Assembly (NCBI GenBank): GCA_030271595.1
Contig: JARXKO010000078.1
Span: 1-6,994 of the forward strand
DNA length: 6,994 nt
Source: Pseudomonadota bacterium
Lineage (GTDB): Bacteria > Pseudomonadota > Alphaproteobacteria > Sphingomonadales > Sphingomonadaceae
Direction: 5' to 3'
Shown here: positions 5,469-6,994 of the stretch, piece after piece
Layout of the letters: each line of letters opens with the position of its first letter
Position numbering within the stretch: position 1 is the first letter of the stretch
Notes under the pieces: generated by a model
What the model saw: the letters and a program-made list of their open reading frames with translations, nothing else
The model's database searches: none
What the model was told of the DNA's origin: nothing
Made by a program: the position numbers and the translations under genes

Positions 5469-6994
5469 TCAGGCGGCTTCCATCCGGCGCGATTCGCGCT
5501 TGCGCACATGCGGGTCGAGGTGGCGCTTGCGGATTCGGATCGCCTTGGGCGTGACCTCGACCAGCTCGTCGTCCTGAATATACGCGATCGCCTGCTCCAG
5601 GCTCATGCGCCGCGGCGGGGTCAGGCGGATGCTTTCGTCCTTGGGGCCCGAGGCGCGAAAATTCGTCAGCTGCTTCGATTTCAGCGGATTGACCTCGAGG
5701 TCCTGGGTCTTGGCATTTTCGCCAATCACCATGCCTTCGTAAAGGTCGTCTCCGGGCGAGATGAACAACGCGCCGCGCTCCTCGATCATATTGAGCGCAT
5801 AGGCGACCGCCTTGCCCGTCTCCATCGAGATCAGGACTCCGTTCTGGCGGCCCTCGATGCGGCCTTTGTAGGGTCCATATTTCTCGAACAGGCGGTTCAT
5901 GATCCCGGTGCCGCGGGTGTCGCTGAGGAATTCGCCGTGATAGCCGAGGAGACCGCGCGACGGGGCCGAAAAGGTCAGCCGGGTCTTGCCCCCGCCCGAC
6001 GGCCGCATGTCGGTCATTTCCCCCTTGCGCATCGCCATCTGGTCGATGACCGTGCCCGAAAATTCGTCGTCGACGTCGACCACCACGGTTTCATAGGGCT
6101 CTTCGCGGCCATCGGGGCCATCGCGGTACAGCACGCGCGGGCGCGAAATGCCGAGCTCGAAGCCTTCGCGGCGCAAGGTCTCGATGACCACGCCAAGCTG
6201 GAGTTCGCCGCGGCCGGCGACTTCGAACGCCTCGCCGCCCGGGGTCTCGCTGACCCGGATCGCGACATTGCCCTCGGCTTCGCGGGCCAGGCGTTCGCGG
6301 ATCACCCGGCTCTGGACCTTGTCGCCGTCCCGCCCCGCGAACGGGCTGTCGTTGACGGAAAACGTCATGCTCAAGGTCGGCGGATCGATTTCGCGCGCGT
6401 GGAGCGGTTCGGTGATCAGCGGCGTCCCGATGGTGTTGGATACGGTCGCTTTGACCAGCCCGGCGATGGCGACGATGTCGCCCGCCTGGGCGGTTTCGAC
6501 CGACACGCGCTCGAGGCCCTGAAAGGCGAACAGCTTGGTCACCCGGCCGTCCTCGACGACCTTGCCGTTGACGTCCATCGCGCGAATGGGATCGTTGATG
6601 TTGAGGGTCCCGCTCTCGATCCGCCCGGTGAGGATACGACCGAGGAAATTGTCGCGGTCGAGCAGGGTGGCGAGCATCTTGAACTCACCCTTGGGATCGA
6701 GCGCCGGCGCCGGGACATGGTTGACGATGGTCTGGAACAAGGGGTTGAGATCGCCGTCGCGGATGTCGTCGGTGAGGCCGGCATAGCCCGCCCGGCCCGA
6801 GGCGTAGAGCGTCGGGAAATCGAGCTGTTCGTCATTGGCCTCGAGATTGAGGAATAGTTCGAAGACTTCGTCGAGGACTTCGGCCGGGCGAGCGTCGGGG
6901 CGGTCGATCTTGTTGACGACGACGATCGGCTTCAAACCCAGCGCGAGCGCCTTGCCGGTGACGAACTTGGTCTGCGGCATCGGCCCTTCGGCGG
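5469..6994 (-). CDS. typA: Translational GTPase TypA/BipA, 5' end outside the window
   Basis: TypA (BipA) is a ribosome-binding GTPase of the EF-G/LepA group, linked to ribosome assembly and stress or low-temperature adaptation. The window holds 507 residues plus the stop. The family is about 605 residues long, so roughly the first 100 are missing, including the P-loop and switch regions. The frame stays open to the window edge and reads AEGPMPQTKFV, a typical internal TypA sequence, so the Met at 6980 is not the real start. Counting from the first complete codon, NKID (G4) is at 27-30 and the G5 region ASGRAG at 64-69. Domain II spans about 100-195 and domain III about 204-285, with GRGELQLGVV at 261-270. 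The EF-G-like domain V follows to about 375. The TypA-specific C-terminal domain carries NPLKSKQLTNFRAS at 435-448, the loop that reaches the ribosomal A-site region in BipA structures. All visible motifs are intact. It lies upstream of the propeller gene on the same strand. Confidence 0.96.
   Translation of the reverse strand, partial: AEGPMPQTKFVTGKALALGLKPIVVVNKIDRPDARPAEVLDEVFELFLNLEANDEQLDFPTLYASGRAGYAGLTDDIRDGDLNPLFQTIVNHVPAPALDPKGEFKMLATLLDRDNFLGRILTGRIESGTLNINDPIRAMDVNGKVVEDGRVTKLFAFQGLERVSVETAQAGDIVAIAGLVKATVSNTIGTPLITEPLHAREIDPPTLSMTFSVNDSPFAGRDGDKVQSRVIRERLAREAEGNVAIRVSETPGGEAFEVAGRGELQLGVVIETLRREGFELGISRPRVLYRDGPDGREEPYETVVVDVDDEFSGTVIDQMAMRKGEMTDMRPSGGGKTRLTFSAPSRGLLGYHGEFLSDTRGTGIMNRLFEKYGPYKGRIEGRQNGVLISMETGKAVAYALNMIEERGALFISPGDDLYEGMVIGENAKTQDLEVNPLKSKQLTNFRASGPKDESIRLTPPRRMSLEQAIAYIQDDELVEVTPKAIRIRKRHLDPHVRKRESRRMEAA

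Noticed and set aside
5199..6857. 552-codon plus-strand open frame antisense to typA
   Set aside because: The opposite strand encodes an unmistakable TypA with intact motifs. The antisense frame has no recognisable motif and crosses two real genes.
5469..6980. Complete typA starting at the Met at 6980
   Set aside because: The frame continues to the window edge with typical internal TypA sequence (AEGPMPQT), and the P-loop would be missing, so the gene is partial only because of the window boundary.

Overview
This GC-rich window looks like chromosomal DNA from an alphaproteobacterium, most likely a sphingomonad. That placement is an inference from composition, from gene families common in that group (an exported VPS10/BNR-repeat protein, a SleB-type cell wall hydrolase, a stand-alone EVE protein) and from the protein sequences. 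It holds five genes, one cut by the right edge. I see no mobile element, CRISPR array, tRNA or rRNA.

Layout, left to right. Positions 1-101 cannot be assigned. On the minus strand, 102-632 encodes a single-domain CheY-like response regulator with a GTG start. Upstream of it on the same strand, 771-1475 encodes an exported SleB-type cell wall hydrolase. A 315-base divergent intergenic region (1476-1790) follows. It is noticeably AT-rich around 1620-1710 and contains several hairpin-forming inverted repeats. On the plus strand, 1791-2195 encodes an EVE-domain protein of the THYN1 type. It converges on a large minus-strand gene (2192-5374) for a 1060-residue exported beta-propeller protein with ten Asp-box repeats, and the two stop codons overlap by 4 bases. 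Upstream of that on the same strand, after a 94-base gap, lies the 3' five-sixths of typA/bipA (5469 to the window end), a translational GTPase.

These genes do not form an obvious single pathway. They look like a housekeeping neighbourhood: ribosome-associated stress adaptation (TypA), envelope proteins (propeller protein, wall hydrolase), a likely reader of modified nucleotides (EVE) and an orphan signalling receiver. I found no convincing new multi-gene system. The items most worth a second look are the structured AT-rich region between the hydrolase and EVE genes, which can fold in two mutually exclusive ways; the overlapping GGAA/TTCC palindromes just upstream of the response regulator start; and the receiver's unassigned C-terminal tail.
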